Under the pieces are notes generated by a model. It had not been told where the DNA came from. It did no database searches and saw nothing but the letters and a program-made list of their open reading frames with translations. Of a stretch of DNA of 64,000 bases, positions 31,383-41,302 are shown piece after piece. The stretch's first letter is position 1; every line of letters begins with the position of its first letter. Source of the DNA: Haliotis asinina (lineage: Eukaryota; Mollusca; Gastropoda; Lepetellida; Haliotidae). The position numbers and the translations under genes are program-made. The stretch lies in assembly GCF_037392515.1 (NCBI RefSeq), contig NC_090291.1, positions 37,285,001 to 37,349,000 on the forward strand, read 5' to 3'.

Positions 31383-31550
31383 TTCACGCTGACTGACTTC
31401 GTTGATACAGGTTAACTAGTACCAGCTGCGAAGATCGATGCTCATGCTGCTGATCACTGAATTGTCTGGTCCGGACTTGATTATTTACAGACCGCCGACA
31501 AATAGATGAAATATTGCTTGCTAAGTGGGGCATTAAACAGCCAACCAACA
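31383..31550 (+). mobile_element. SINE-A copy, opposite to 31040-31280
   Basis: CTGACTGACTTCGTTGATAC, CGATGCTCATGCTGCTGATC, TTATTTACAGACCGCCGAC and GCATTAAACAGCCAACCAAC. Confidence 0.75.
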
Positions 31551-32099
31551 CGAGCAATAGTTGATATTGCAAAATACACAAGTAATCAGTTTTGGTTCAA
31601 AATGATACATGTTACGAGTACGGAACTAGACAGGGGATCAGGCAACCCGACATGCATGTGATGAGACAAACCGTTTAGTTGTTGCCTGGGAACGCTTTGT
31701 GTCTTGTGTACCCGGTAATGCCCCAAATGTGTTCCAGGACGTCACTGTCATTGCACAAAAACATGCAGCTTAGCCTGTCTTTCATAAATACTAGTCTCTT
31801 AGCATGAGGATCAATAGGTCAGAATTGGACCCAGCACTTCCTGTATGCATTGTCCACCCGTCAAATCCCCACCTTGTCACCAAGTCAAGTCAACAGTCAT
31901 GAAAAAGAAATCCATGAACCATTATGGAACTTCCACCAAAGGCAACAGTTGCTTAAATGGATTCCATACAAATGCTGTATTTCGCTGTCTCCAGATCCCA
32001 AGGGCTCATCAGTTATGTGCAGAAGGAATCAGTTTTCATCATGCCGTTGTATCCTTCGCCAGGTCTTCGGATTACAACGTTACCTTGGTAAACACCGAG

Positions 32100-32375
32100 C
32101 CAAATGTGCTTGTTGGTGATGGGCGTCCAGGAGAGGACATTTGATGACGCGTTTAGAGCTATAACCGGTTAGTCTTTGGCGATTCCGGAGAAAGACGACG
32201 AAATGGTAACCAGTGGTGCTTCAGAACATTGCTTGAAGCGACTGATTTCCCGACAAATTGCATTAAAGGACATACCGGAGTTAGGCATACCAATAATTTG
32301 CCATTTCTGGCCATCCGATAATCTTCTTGGTACACTGGTGGCAGAAAAATGACTGAATGTTGGCCCATGTAGATT
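32100..32375 (-). mobile_element. relic of a Tc1/mariner-type transposase (N-terminal DNA-binding part)
   Basis: The minus strand reads RLSDGQKWQIIGMPNSGMSF then NAICREIS, the usual first helix-turn-helix of Tc1-like transposases. About 150 bp further a different frame reads SPGRPSPT, like the GRP hook between the two HTH units, so frameshifts separate the parts. No DDE catalytic region follows. A dead copy. Confidence 0.5.
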
Positions 32376-32469
32376 ACATACCAACATGTCCATCAATACC
32401 TGTGTAAGTTACGTGTATGTAATACATGTATACATTTATCTTACCTCACACATAAATGTCGTTGTCTGA

Positions 32470-32700
32470 TTGGCTAAGCGCCAATTGTCAATATACCCCA
32501 GGCGACTTGCAATGCAATACACCCCGCTACCAATAGGAAGTCATTCAGGTCTTTGTGGTAGTTACTATTTATTTTTTTTTATCTCAAATAACATTAAATG
32601 ACGCATGGTGCGCTGAATTTACCGATGTTTTGAGAATGAAAATCGCTATCAATCCATTTTGACAAAACGTTCAAATGTAGTCCCTGTGAATATTAAGAAG
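32470..32700 (+). repeat. unnamed dispersed repeat, copy 1
   Basis: ATCTCAAATAACATTAAATG, ACGCATGGTGCGCTGAATTT and ACCGATGTTTTGAGAATG match the 34800 copy. Confidence 0.55.
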
Positions 32701-33176
32701 GTGAATTACATCGCGGCGACTTTATTTAGACAATACCTACGGGGGAAAACAGCAAAATGCAAGATTCGAATAGTTTGATTGACACAGGTTCATGTGGTGA
32801 GGGTGGGTAGGCAGCCTGTGTTTGAAAGTAGATTTGTGTTAATTTTCAAAATAAATAGATTATTTCCGTGCCCATATCATAGTATGTTTACGACACTTCT
32901 GCCTAAATATCGGTATATCCCTCACTCGCTCGGGAAAAGCGAACATTTAAGCAACTCGCGATCGTGTCATAAACATAGGCACTCATATCATGTCTTCTGT
33001 ATGGATATAGATCCATTCCCCCATCGTTTTCCGGACACCCGATACCATCCATTTTTAAAACCCATCACATTTCTGAGGCTGAAGATGGTTTACAGACGAC
33101 TCCACTGTACATATCGGTGCACCATCCACGGAATCAGTCGACACTATAATTATCACTACATACCTCAGGCCTACTT

Positions 33177-33361
33177 GGGGCGGTGGGGTAGCCTAGTGGT
33201 TAAAGCGTTCGCTCGTCACGCCGAAGACCCGGGTTCGATTCCCCACATGGGTACAATGTGTGAGACCCATTTGTGAGACCCATTTTCTGGTGTCCCCCGG
33301 CGTGATGTTGGAATATTGCTAAAAGCGGAGAAAAAACCAAATTCACTCACTCACTCACTCG
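33177..33361 (+). mobile_element. tRNA-derived SINE, complete, with target-site duplication
   Basis: Pol III A box TAGCCTAGTGG and B box GGTTCGATTCC, 3' part GGAATATTGCTAAAAGCGGA and tail (ACTC)4. Flanked by GGCCTACTT at 33168-33176 and 33362-33370. The 3' end resembles those of SINE-A and the LINE at 18705. Confidence 0.88.
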
Positions 33362-34059
33362 GGCCTACTTTGCCATCTAGTAACGATGGTGAAAACTGAA
33401 CTAAAGTATTGACAGTAGAAAATAACATAGAATGTTCATTTCTAGAAACAATTTGCTTTAAAACTCACCCTTCTGGTTTCCGAACGACAAATGGCGCAGT
33501 GCTGGGGACGTGTATGGACTGTCATACTCACACATAGGCGTGTTGGACGTGAGACGCATGCGGTCCCAAAAAGCTGTTCCGGACTGGATTAGTTTATAAC
33601 ATATACGATGTGTCCACGTTAGTAATGAACAATATCCCACGAAATGGTTACCATGGCAATATATCCTTGTCACAGTAAAGAATGTCACCGGGCCATGGTA
33701 AAACTGTTGATAAGTATGGACATTTTGTCGGGTGGCTCACTCGACAGATATGGGTTGATGTACCCTCGATGTTTCGATGTTTGTTTACGTTTCCTGAGCT
33801 CGAAGGGCGAGTCAGCAACGTATTTATACTCAGTGGCACACCTCAACATTAATTTTGAATTGTTTGCAGCATGGGTATAAGATCGTACACTTCAACCTGT
33901 GTGGACTAAATGATTCGAATCTTGCGTCTTATTGTTGTCCTCGCAGGTATTGTCTTAGTAAAGTCGCATCGGTGCAGCTTCTCTCCTAATAGTCATGGGG
34001 GCTACATTTTAGCTTCTTGACAAAATTTATTTATTGGAATGCAATGCAAATCATCGCTG

Positions 34060-34270
34060 GATCTTGCAGACGACACAAGAAAAAACAGATTTAGAGTTAT
34101 CTCCCTTCCATCGATTTGCATTCGCAAAACATGCATGAATGTGCATCATGCGTGAATGTTGTTCCAGAGAAGGAAGTACTACCACGAAGTACCGAATGAG
34201 TTGCCATTGGCAGCTGGGTACATTGACATGTACCTCGCTTATAAGTGGGTTACACTGGAAATAACAGAAG
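34060..34270 (-). repeat. unnamed dispersed repeat, copy 2, inverted
   Basis: AACAGATTTAGAGTTATCTC then CCTTCCATCGAT is the reverse complement of the end of the 34800 copy; GTAGTACTTC motifs also correspond. Confidence 0.65.
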
Positions 34271-34799
34271 AGGGCATAGCCAATCGGAAAAAGCCATTTA
34301 TATGTGTGGTAAGATAATATATCTTGTAAAATAGATGGAATAAAAGATATGCATCTAGTGATATATTTGTTAAGATACAATATTTGTTATCGTTTTTGAG
34401 ATTCCGACATATGCTGAAACGTTCGTTTTGCAGTTATACACATTTTCAAACTATTCAAATGTTGGTATTTGTCCTTTGTCAGTCGGGTAAGTAAAGCTCC
34501 ACAGTCACTGACCCCACTGGCTTGTAAATTTTCATCAGACTAAGTGCTAGTTTATTTATAATACAAAATAATGCTAATAGTAACTATAAATGTTCATCAT
34601 ATTTGCTGCTTTATGATGAAACCAGTGTCATGCAGACAATATCTTATTCTCATATATTTTTTGTAATTTTTTGTCTAGTTTCTACTTTCTAATTTTAAGC
34701 TAGTGAATGATTTTGTGGGCTAATAACTTAAAGGCATAGCCCGACTGGCAAGACAAATTTGGAAACTATTTCGAACACTGTACATGTGTGTTGTCCATT

Positions 34800-35010
34800 A
34801 TGTCCTATTTTCAATGTACCCCGCTTACAGGCGACGTATTGTTTTCAATGTACACCGCTGGGAATTCCGAACTCTTCTGGTGCTTCATGGTAGTACTTCT
34901 TCATCTCGAATAACATTGAATCACGCATGAAGCACGGAAATTACCGATATTTTGCGATTGAAAATCGATGGAAGGGGGATAACTCTAAATCTGTTTTACC
35001 TTCTTCAAAA
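34800..35010 (+). repeat. unnamed dispersed repeat, copy 3
   Basis: ATGTACCCCGCTTACAGGCG, CTCGAATAACATTGAATCAC, TACCGATATTTTGCGATTG, GGGGATAACTCTAAATCTG. With copy 2 it forms an inverted pair about 0.5 kb apart. Confidence 0.65.
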
Positions 35011-35184
35011 TGGCTATTTGCCTCGCTTTCAACAGAAGTGCTTCAAACAGTTCAAAATTAAAACTCAGGTGTTCGGTAAGATAAATACGTGGGCTCATGT
35101 TCCTCGAGCCCGCAACTGATAATACAGATCCGTGTTGTCTAATTATTTCGGAAACTTCTTATATATCTACAACTGTACGCTCGG

Positions 35185-35187
<3 letters not shown>

Positions 35188-35279
<92 letters not shown>
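35188..35279 (+). repeat. (CT)n microsatellite, ~45 units
   Basis: Uninterrupted CT run of about 92 bp, some 600 bp before the first ASB-like start codon. Creates Ser/Leu-only spurious frames. Confidence 0.98.
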
Positions 35280-35280
<1 letters not shown>

Positions 35281-35884
35281 AATTTGTTTTTGTTTAATTC
35301 TATTTGTGACCACTCTCTTGAATGTCTTGAATTCTTTAGCTGAGTCTAGTTTATTTGTGGCACTTTACATTTCATATTCGTTTTCATCTTCGCTAAATCT
35401 GTTTATTTTTTATTACAAACTAAAAAATAAGGCATCGAGCAAATCAACACATATCAGCACTTCTGTAGTCCGACGATGGTTTCGAACTGAATAAGATTAA
35501 TTGGCACGTACTTCAGGGAGGTATCACAGGGAATTTAGAGTTACCTCCCTTAACACCTGTTTTCGTTCACGAACGTTGTGTTATGAGGCAATGTGGTAGG
35601 GAATGTGATGGTTTGTGGGCCGACATATCAGTCGCTTCCTGTAAACTAATATTCGAGAAGGAAGTGAAGCCTTTATCAGTCTCCAAGGTGAAAGACTTCG
35701 GCAAACGCACAATGCAATGTTTTTGAATTGTTTTGTCAGAGACTAATTGGGGGTGTTGTGACAACAATATCAGTGACCAAATTCACCATCACTGGCATCA
35801 GTGTCAGTGGGACCGGGCACGTGTTTTCACGGAGTGTCCAGGTTCGTAATAACTGAACAGGGCACAGGGATTTCGTTAAACAAA

Positions 35885-36982
35885 ATGTCGATTTCTGCTG
35901 AGTTGGTTATGTTGAATAAGCTGATAGCGAATGCTAATGACGAAGAAATTTTATGTCATATTCGGACAAATAACATCACGCCAGAACTCGCTGTCGATCT
36001 GACAGCAGTGATGTCTACAATTTCCAAGGCTGCAGTTCTGGGACGTGTCAACATACTAAACACGCTTCTCTCCCTTGGATTTACTCCCCAGCCAGATCGA
36101 CACCCAATTCATTATGCTTCAGAAAATGGTAGTCTGGCTGTAGTGACATCTTTGGTGGAAGATCACAACACTGACGTGATGTGTGTGGACAAAGTCAATG
36201 ACAGTCCTCTGTTCCTGGCCTCACGTAAAGGGCAGTTGGAAATTGTCAAATATCTTGTTAAAAGAGGTGCAGACATCAACTTCGGAGGTCGAATACCACC
36301 CCTTGTCATTGCTGTTTCTCGCTATCAAATCCATATTTGTGACTACTTGATCAAAAATGGAGCTGATGTAAACAAGGAAGACATATATTCACGCACACCT
36401 CTCCGTGCTGCTGCTCGAAAAGGTTATGTAGACATTGCCCATACTCTTGTGGAAGCAGGGGCATCAGTAAATGCAAAATGTACAGATCAACAGTCTGCAT
36501 TTATGGCAGGAAGCCTGTTTGGTCATTTGTCAGTGATGAAATTTCTTGAGTCTCATGGTGCAGATATCAATGTGATTGATAATAAAGGAGACACAGCATT
36601 ACATCTGGCAGTTCGGGAGGGTCATTATGAAATTGTGAGATATCTCCTTGTTGATCTCTGTGTTGTGTGTACAATTAACTCAGATTGTGAATCCCCTTTC
36701 TCCATTGCACTAGACAATACAGATTTTGACATTTTGCTTCTGTTTCACAAAGCTGGTAGATGGCCATTGAACATGTTGTTTGATTTCCCACCTGATACAG
36801 CAGAGCTGTTGATGCCTATTTTACACCTTGTGACAAAACCATATCTACTTCAAGAACTGGCCTGTTTCAAACTTCGAAGTATGCTTGGACCAAAGTTGAC
36901 ATCTACAGTGAATCATCTACCAGTACCAGGGGCAGTCAAGAACTTCATTCTGCTCAGTCATGTTCCATCTTGTAGACCATGA
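35885..36982 (+). CDS. ankyrin-repeat, SOCS-box-like protein 1 (ASB-like), single exon
   Basis: 365 residues from ATG at 35885 (context ACAAAATGT). The frame is open 28 codons further upstream, but no ATG lies there and the paralog at 40023 starts at the matching place. About eight ankyrin repeats cover residues 50-300, e.g. HPIHYASENGSLAVVTSL, SPLFLASRKGQLEIVKYL, TALHLAVREGHYEIVRYL. The last 55 residues, LLQELACFKLRSMLG then NHLPVPGAVKNFIL, fit a SOCS box (BC-box Leu/Cys helix, then LPxP). Proteins of this layout recruit targets to Elongin B/C-Cullin-5 ubiquitin ligases. Target unknown. No introns. AATAAA candidates follow at 37325 and about 37420. ASB identity is inference from the C-terminal pattern. 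Confidence 0.85.
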   Translation: MSISAELVMLNKLIANANDEEILCHIRTNNITPELAVDLTAVMSTISKAAVLGRVNILNTLLSLGFTPQPDRHPIHYASENGSLAVVTSLVEDHNTDVMCVDKVNDSPLFLASRKGQLEIVKYLVKRGADINFGGRIPPLVIAVSRYQIHICDYLIKNGADVNKEDIYSRTPLRAAARKGYVDIAHTLVEAGASVNAKCTDQQSAFMAGSLFGHLSVMKFLESHGADINVIDNKGDTALHLAVREGHYEIVRYLLVDLCVVCTINSDCESPFSIALDNTDFDILLLFHKAGRWPLNMLFDFPPDTAELLMPILHLVTKPYLLQELACFKLRSMLGPKLTSTVNHLPVPGAVKNFILLSHVPSCRP

Positions 36983-37974
36983 AAGGATTTGGAAATCACA
37001 AACTATGGCTTTGCAGTTTACATTTCGCATGTCATTATGTAACTGAAATATGTTCACGAGTAGCATATATCATCTCAAAAATGAGAATATTGTACATGGA
37101 TGTGCTTTATCAGGGGAATGAGGGCTGATGTCTTTAAGTCGTGTCCATTTCCAATTCAAGTTCATTGTCTGCAAAGTTCATACTAGTCAGCCACCCTAAG
37201 ACTTCTTACTGGTGCTGAGGACAAGGGAAAATCATATGATTGAAGTTCTTGATGACTTGTAGCATTTGGGGTCTGTGGTCTGAACCAGATCTCAGTGCCT
37301 CAGTTTGGCTGCCAAATGGAACTGAATAAACCTAACAGAAAGGGCAAACATAGTTATGAAGGTTTCTGTCTTGTTCAAACAAGACTAGCTACAAAGGAAG
37401 ACAAACAGAATATAATTCACAATAAACCCCTCTTTTTTCTAAGACTAGTCCAGAAGTAGTGATTAGTGTATTATTACAGAAATTATACTGAGACTGATCA
37501 TTGGGATATTGTCTTCGTCTAATGATGAGGTTGTCTAATGCTAGACACACAGGATTTGCATCATGTAGTTTGCTGTATCCCTATTTGTAGGGTAGTAAAA
37601 TATACATGATATAGTTTCGCATTGAATGGTTATTATTAAAGCACAATGGGGCCTGTTCCCTGGTTTTTCAGTGTTTTAGTTCAGGGCAAAACAACATTCC
37701 TATAGTGATGAAGATATATGGCATTGCATATATATATATATATATTGGTATGTTGCTTGTTGAAAGGGCCATGACAAAAAGTAGATTTCCATTATGTATC
37801 TATGTAGAATTTTGCAGATAACAGTATCTATTGAAACAAGAAACTGTAGTCATTTTCCATGTTTTGTGGATATTTATTTGGAAAAAGAGGTCATCATGCT
37901 CTGACAGCAGTTGACAGTTATTCATTAACCTTTCCATATGCCCCAGAACAGAGCACTTCTCATTTATCTGGCAT

Positions 37975-38255
37975 TGTAAACAGGGTGTGTATGTCAGTTT
38001 GGGTTTTGGCATGTATCTCTGTTATTTCTGTGCTATTTATAGCGTAATATCAGAGGGTATTAAAGTTGTGCGACACAGAGGACTATTTTCATACCATTTT
38101 TGTGAATCAGGTGTTGTAAACAAGGTGTGAATGTCAGTTTGGGTTTGGGTTTTCCTTGTAGAGTATAAAATGTTTGTCTTTTATTTCTGTTATTTGGAGG
38201 GTATGAAAGTTGTGGATCATATAGGATTATTTTCATACCATTCTTTTATGAATCC
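37975..38255 (+). repeat. ~135-bp diverged tandem duplication 3' of the first ASB-like gene
   Basis: GTAAACAGGGTGTGTATGTC, CAGTTTGGGTTTTGGC and GACTATTTTCATACCATT recur about 135 bp on as GTAAACAAGGTGTGAATGTC, CAGTTTGGGTTTGGG and GATTATTTTCATACCATT. Confidence 0.7.
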
Positions 38256-38819
38256 TGCAAGCATGGCTACGGTGCTGATTACACATACAGCTTTAAATAT
38301 TAGAGGAGTGAAACCCCCTACCTCCTACCCAACAAATAAAACCAGGGATCTTGGTTTATTAAAGCTATGAAGCAGCTTGTGACAAGCATTGTCTGGTATG
38401 TGAATGAATGACATACAGAGGTACAAGTTTTGAAGTGGAGGAAATTGACCCATACCTTGGTGTTTCACAATTGTTTAATACATACCAGACATTGTAGGGT
38501 TTTGTAACTCTGTGGCACTTCCCTCTATGGTCTTCGAGATTTTAATTGATCTAGATGAAATTTCCGAGTGTGGCCTAAGGTCATTTGGTGTATCCATTTG
38601 ATTGACATTGATTAGCAGATTGATAGCATTATATGAGAGGTTGTCAGGAAAATACATAAGAAGTACATAGGGAGTCCTGGTATTTTCTTATATGATTCGT
38701 CACCTCTTTGATGGCTGTTGTCCATTTTATATATTTTGTGCAAAATCGGCAGGTGAGCAGAAGAGACTGCTACCATATACTATCAGTAGTGGTTTAACAA
38801 TTTTTTCATTAGACCCTAT

Positions 38820-39040
38820 TGACAGTACAGGCCCTCATGTCATTGTGAGGATTAAAGATTTTTAAAAAAAAATATATAAAAATTTGAGATGACTCCCGAC
38901 TTGAAATGCTTCCACAGTACAATATATCTATAAAGACATTGTGTTTCAAGTGTTTCAAGTCGGAGGTTATCTGAACAATTTTTTTAATATATCTTTTTAA
39001 AGTCTTTATCCTTGCATGACACGAGAGCCTATGACTGACA
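38820..39040. mobile_element. foldback element, ~221 bp, between the ASB-like genes
   Basis: Imperfect inverted arms of about 90 bp: GGATTAAAGATTTTTAAAAA pairs with TTTTTAAAGTCTTTATCC, CCCGACTTGAAA pairs with TTTCAAGTCGGA, TGACAGTACAGGCCCTC with the right-hand GAGAGCCTATGACTGACA. Confidence 0.7.
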
Positions 39041-39612
39041 GGTAGTTAGTTAAGCACTAATAAACCTGAGTCATTCACACCTTGTTAATTGAAACTGGTT
39101 ACTGGTACCGCTGTGGCAAGTGGTACCTTTCAATTCCCTCTGTGACCTATGAAATCTGTGAAGAGTAACAGGGATATTTTTATTTCCTCTTGCCTTTCCT
39201 GGTTTTCTGAGGACAGAATCCATAAAACAAGAACTAAAACTGGTCTGGTCTAATGGCACAACGAAAATATATTCCTGCACGCTTAAAAGTATCTAATTAT
39301 GATTACATGAAGCAATTTAGAGGGATACAATCGCTCTCGTAAATAGGACAACCACACCACATGTATATGTCGTCAACACAGTTAAAACCCATAAGGACTA
39401 CACAAACATTCATATGACTTTACTCTTGGCACACATGGCATAAACTATTTTTTTAACACTGACATATTTTTCTGCAATGCTGAGCATATGAAGATCTACA
39501 TGGTGTGGATGACATGCTTCTACTGCATGGTTATGGAAAAATGTAGTACTAAACATTAGTAGTGTATTAATGATACATTATGCCAAATGTACCTGATGCA
39601 ATTTTGTAATGC

Positions 39613-39675
39613 AAACACACACACACGCACACACACACACACGCGCGCGCGAACACTCACACTCACACTCACGAA
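39613..39675 (+). repeat. (CA)n-rich microsatellite, interrupted
   Basis: CACACACAC with CG and CT interruptions upstream of the second ASB-like gene. Confidence 0.9.
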
Positions 39676-40022
39676 CACGAAAAAAACAATGACCAAGGAT
39701 CGAACCGATGAGCTAACTATTATGTTGATATTATGGTCAAAGTGAAAAGAGAGACCCTACATTACAGTTACCTCCCTTATACCTCTTTCCGCGTATTTGA
39801 GAAGCGAACAACATGTGCAAATGGCAAGCACGAATTTGATAAGTCTGGTTTGTAAACTACGACAGAATGTGACCCACGGTTCTATCAAGTAAAATACACG
39901 ATGAGTGACATCCAACACTGTGGATAAGTGCAAATAAGCTAATCCCCTCTCCGGGCTATCCATCTCGTCGATTGATGTTGTAATTTGAATTGTGCCGGAA
40001 TTTTTGAGAAGATTCATAAATA

Positions 40023-41108
40023 ATGAGTGACCTGCGTTTACTGAATTCACTGATTGAGAAAGGCAGTGCACAAGATGTTTTGCGTCACATCAGGGCGAAC
40101 GATATAAATCCGAATTGCTTTCAAAATCTACCTCCTTCTTCAGCGCCAGTATCCGTGGCAGCAATAGCCGGACATGCTAATGTTTTAAACACGCTCCTTT
40201 CTTTGGGCTTCATGCCCCACCCAGACCGACAACCCATCCATTATGCTGCTATAGAGGGTCACCTTACGGTTGTGCAGTCTTTGGTAGAAGATCACAATGC
40301 AGACATAATGAGCGTTGACAGTAAAGGCCATACCCCATTATATCTAGCTACACTTAATGACTGGTTTGATGTTGTCAGATATCTTCTTGAGGCAGGAGCA
40401 GACGTTAATAATCGCGGCCGGATGCCACCACTTATTTTGGCCGTTGTTCACTACAAACCAGACCTTTGTAAATTTTTCTTGAGTTATGGTGCTGATGTTA
40501 ACTTGAGGGATAATTTTGGACGGTCACCACTTGGGACAGCTGCACGGACAGGAAGTGTTAACATAGCATGTGAACTGATACAGGCAGGGGCAGACATTAA
40601 TCTCTCAAGTCGAGGAGGAACACCGTTTCTATCAGCAAGCCGTTTTGGTAAGGTGTCGATGATGAGACTCCTGTCTTCTCAAGGTGCTGATGTTGAGGCT
40701 TGTGATCAAGATGGAGACACTGCCTTACATCTGGCTGTTGGCGAGGGTTACTATAGAGTTGTTAGATATTTAGTTGTTGAACTATGCATTCCGTTAGATG
40801 CTTTTAATGATATTGGCGAAACTGCATTTTTCATTGCTCTGAAAAAGTCTGATATTGCAATTATGCAACTCTTCATAAAAGTTGGATACTGGCCAGTGAG
40901 CGAGATGCAGAGGTTAGAAGTAAATAGTGAGCAATTCAAACTCCTATCAGACATTATGTCGAAGCCTTATTTGCTTCAAGAATTAGCTTGTTTTAAACTT
41001 CGAAGGACAATGGGATCAAGGGTAACAACATCTGTGAATCATCTTCCAGTCCCCCAGCCTGTCAAGGAATTCATTCTGCTCTGCCATTTGCCATTTTCTA
41101 GACCTTGA
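40023..41108 (+). CDS. ankyrin-repeat, SOCS-box-like protein 2 (ASB-like), single exon
   Basis: 361 residues from ATG at 40023. Closely follows the 35885 gene along its whole length: RHIRANDINP against CHIRTNNITP, VLNTLLSLGFMPHPDRQP against ILNTLLSLGFTPQPDRHP, and the same C-terminal LLQELACFKLRRTMG with NHLPVPQPVKEFILL. Repeats include TPLYLATLNDWFDVVRYL, PLILAVVHYKPDLCKFFL, TALHLAVGEGYYRVVRYL. Both genes are intronless and in the same direction, 3.0 kb apart, so tandem duplication of an intronless gene is the simplest history. Both have AGTTACCTCCCTTA about 250-350 bp before the start. AATAAA candidates at 41505 and 41636. A 126-bp hairpin element lies 68 bp after the stop. Confidence 0.85.
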   Translation: MSDLRLLNSLIEKGSAQDVLRHIRANDINPNCFQNLPPSSAPVSVAAIAGHANVLNTLLSLGFMPHPDRQPIHYAAIEGHLTVVQSLVEDHNADIMSVDSKGHTPLYLATLNDWFDVVRYLLEAGADVNNRGRMPPLILAVVHYKPDLCKFFLSYGADVNLRDNFGRSPLGTAARTGSVNIACELIQAGADINLSSRGGTPFLSASRFGKVSMMRLLSSQGADVEACDQDGDTALHLAVGEGYYRVVRYLVVELCIPLDAFNDIGETAFFIALKKSDIAIMQLFIKVGYWPVSEMQRLEVNSEQFKLLSDIMSKPYLLQELACFKLRRTMGSRVTTSVNHLPVPQPVKEFILLCHLPFSRP

Positions 41109-41176
41109 AGCTTTAATTTTAGACAAACAACTAATTTCATGTTGAGTCTTTGAAGGGCATTTAGAAGTGATACACA

Positions 41177-41302
41177 TAAAGACAAGAGTTTTTATGGATA
41201 ACCTCTTTATAGTGAAGAGTCACAACATTTCAAAGTATGCTCTTACTTCTTCGTCTGGTGAATGAATGAAGAAGTTGTCATCCATAAAAACTCTTGTCTT
41301 TA
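41177..41302. mobile_element. 126-bp hairpin element in the 3'UTR of the second ASB-like gene
   Basis: Perfect 22-bp inverted ends beginning TAAAGACAAGAGTTTTTA at 41177-41198 and 41281-41302. Starts 68 bp after the stop codon, so it is probably transcribed as a stem-loop. Confidence 0.8.

Larger units (their letters stand above)
31002..35884. other. intergenic region between SLC6 gene B and the first ASB-like gene
   Basis: SINE-A at 31040 and 31383, Tc1 relic at 32100, repeat trio at 32470/34060/34800, tRNA-SINE at 33177, (CT)n at 35188. The 5' end and promoter of gene B (leftward) and promoter of the ASB-like gene (rightward) must lie here. AGTTACCTCCCTTA at about 35538 recurs before the paralog. 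Confidence 0.6.
36983..40022. other. 3'UTR of ASB-like gene 1 and spacer to gene 2
   Basis: AATAAA at 37325 and about 37420; the 135-bp duplication at 37975; foldback element at 38820; (CA)n at 39613; AGTTACCTCCCTTA at about 39766 upstream of gene 2. No other coding signal. Confidence 0.6.

Noticed and set aside
33458-33600. Possible 5' exon of SLC6 gene B ending in a GTGAGTTTT donor at 33468
   Set aside because: The frame that would fit the phase of exon 30874-31001 has a stop and no ATG, and the acceptor is poor. Not supported.
35097-35494. Frames rich in Ser-Leu
   Set aside because: Produced by the (CT)n run.
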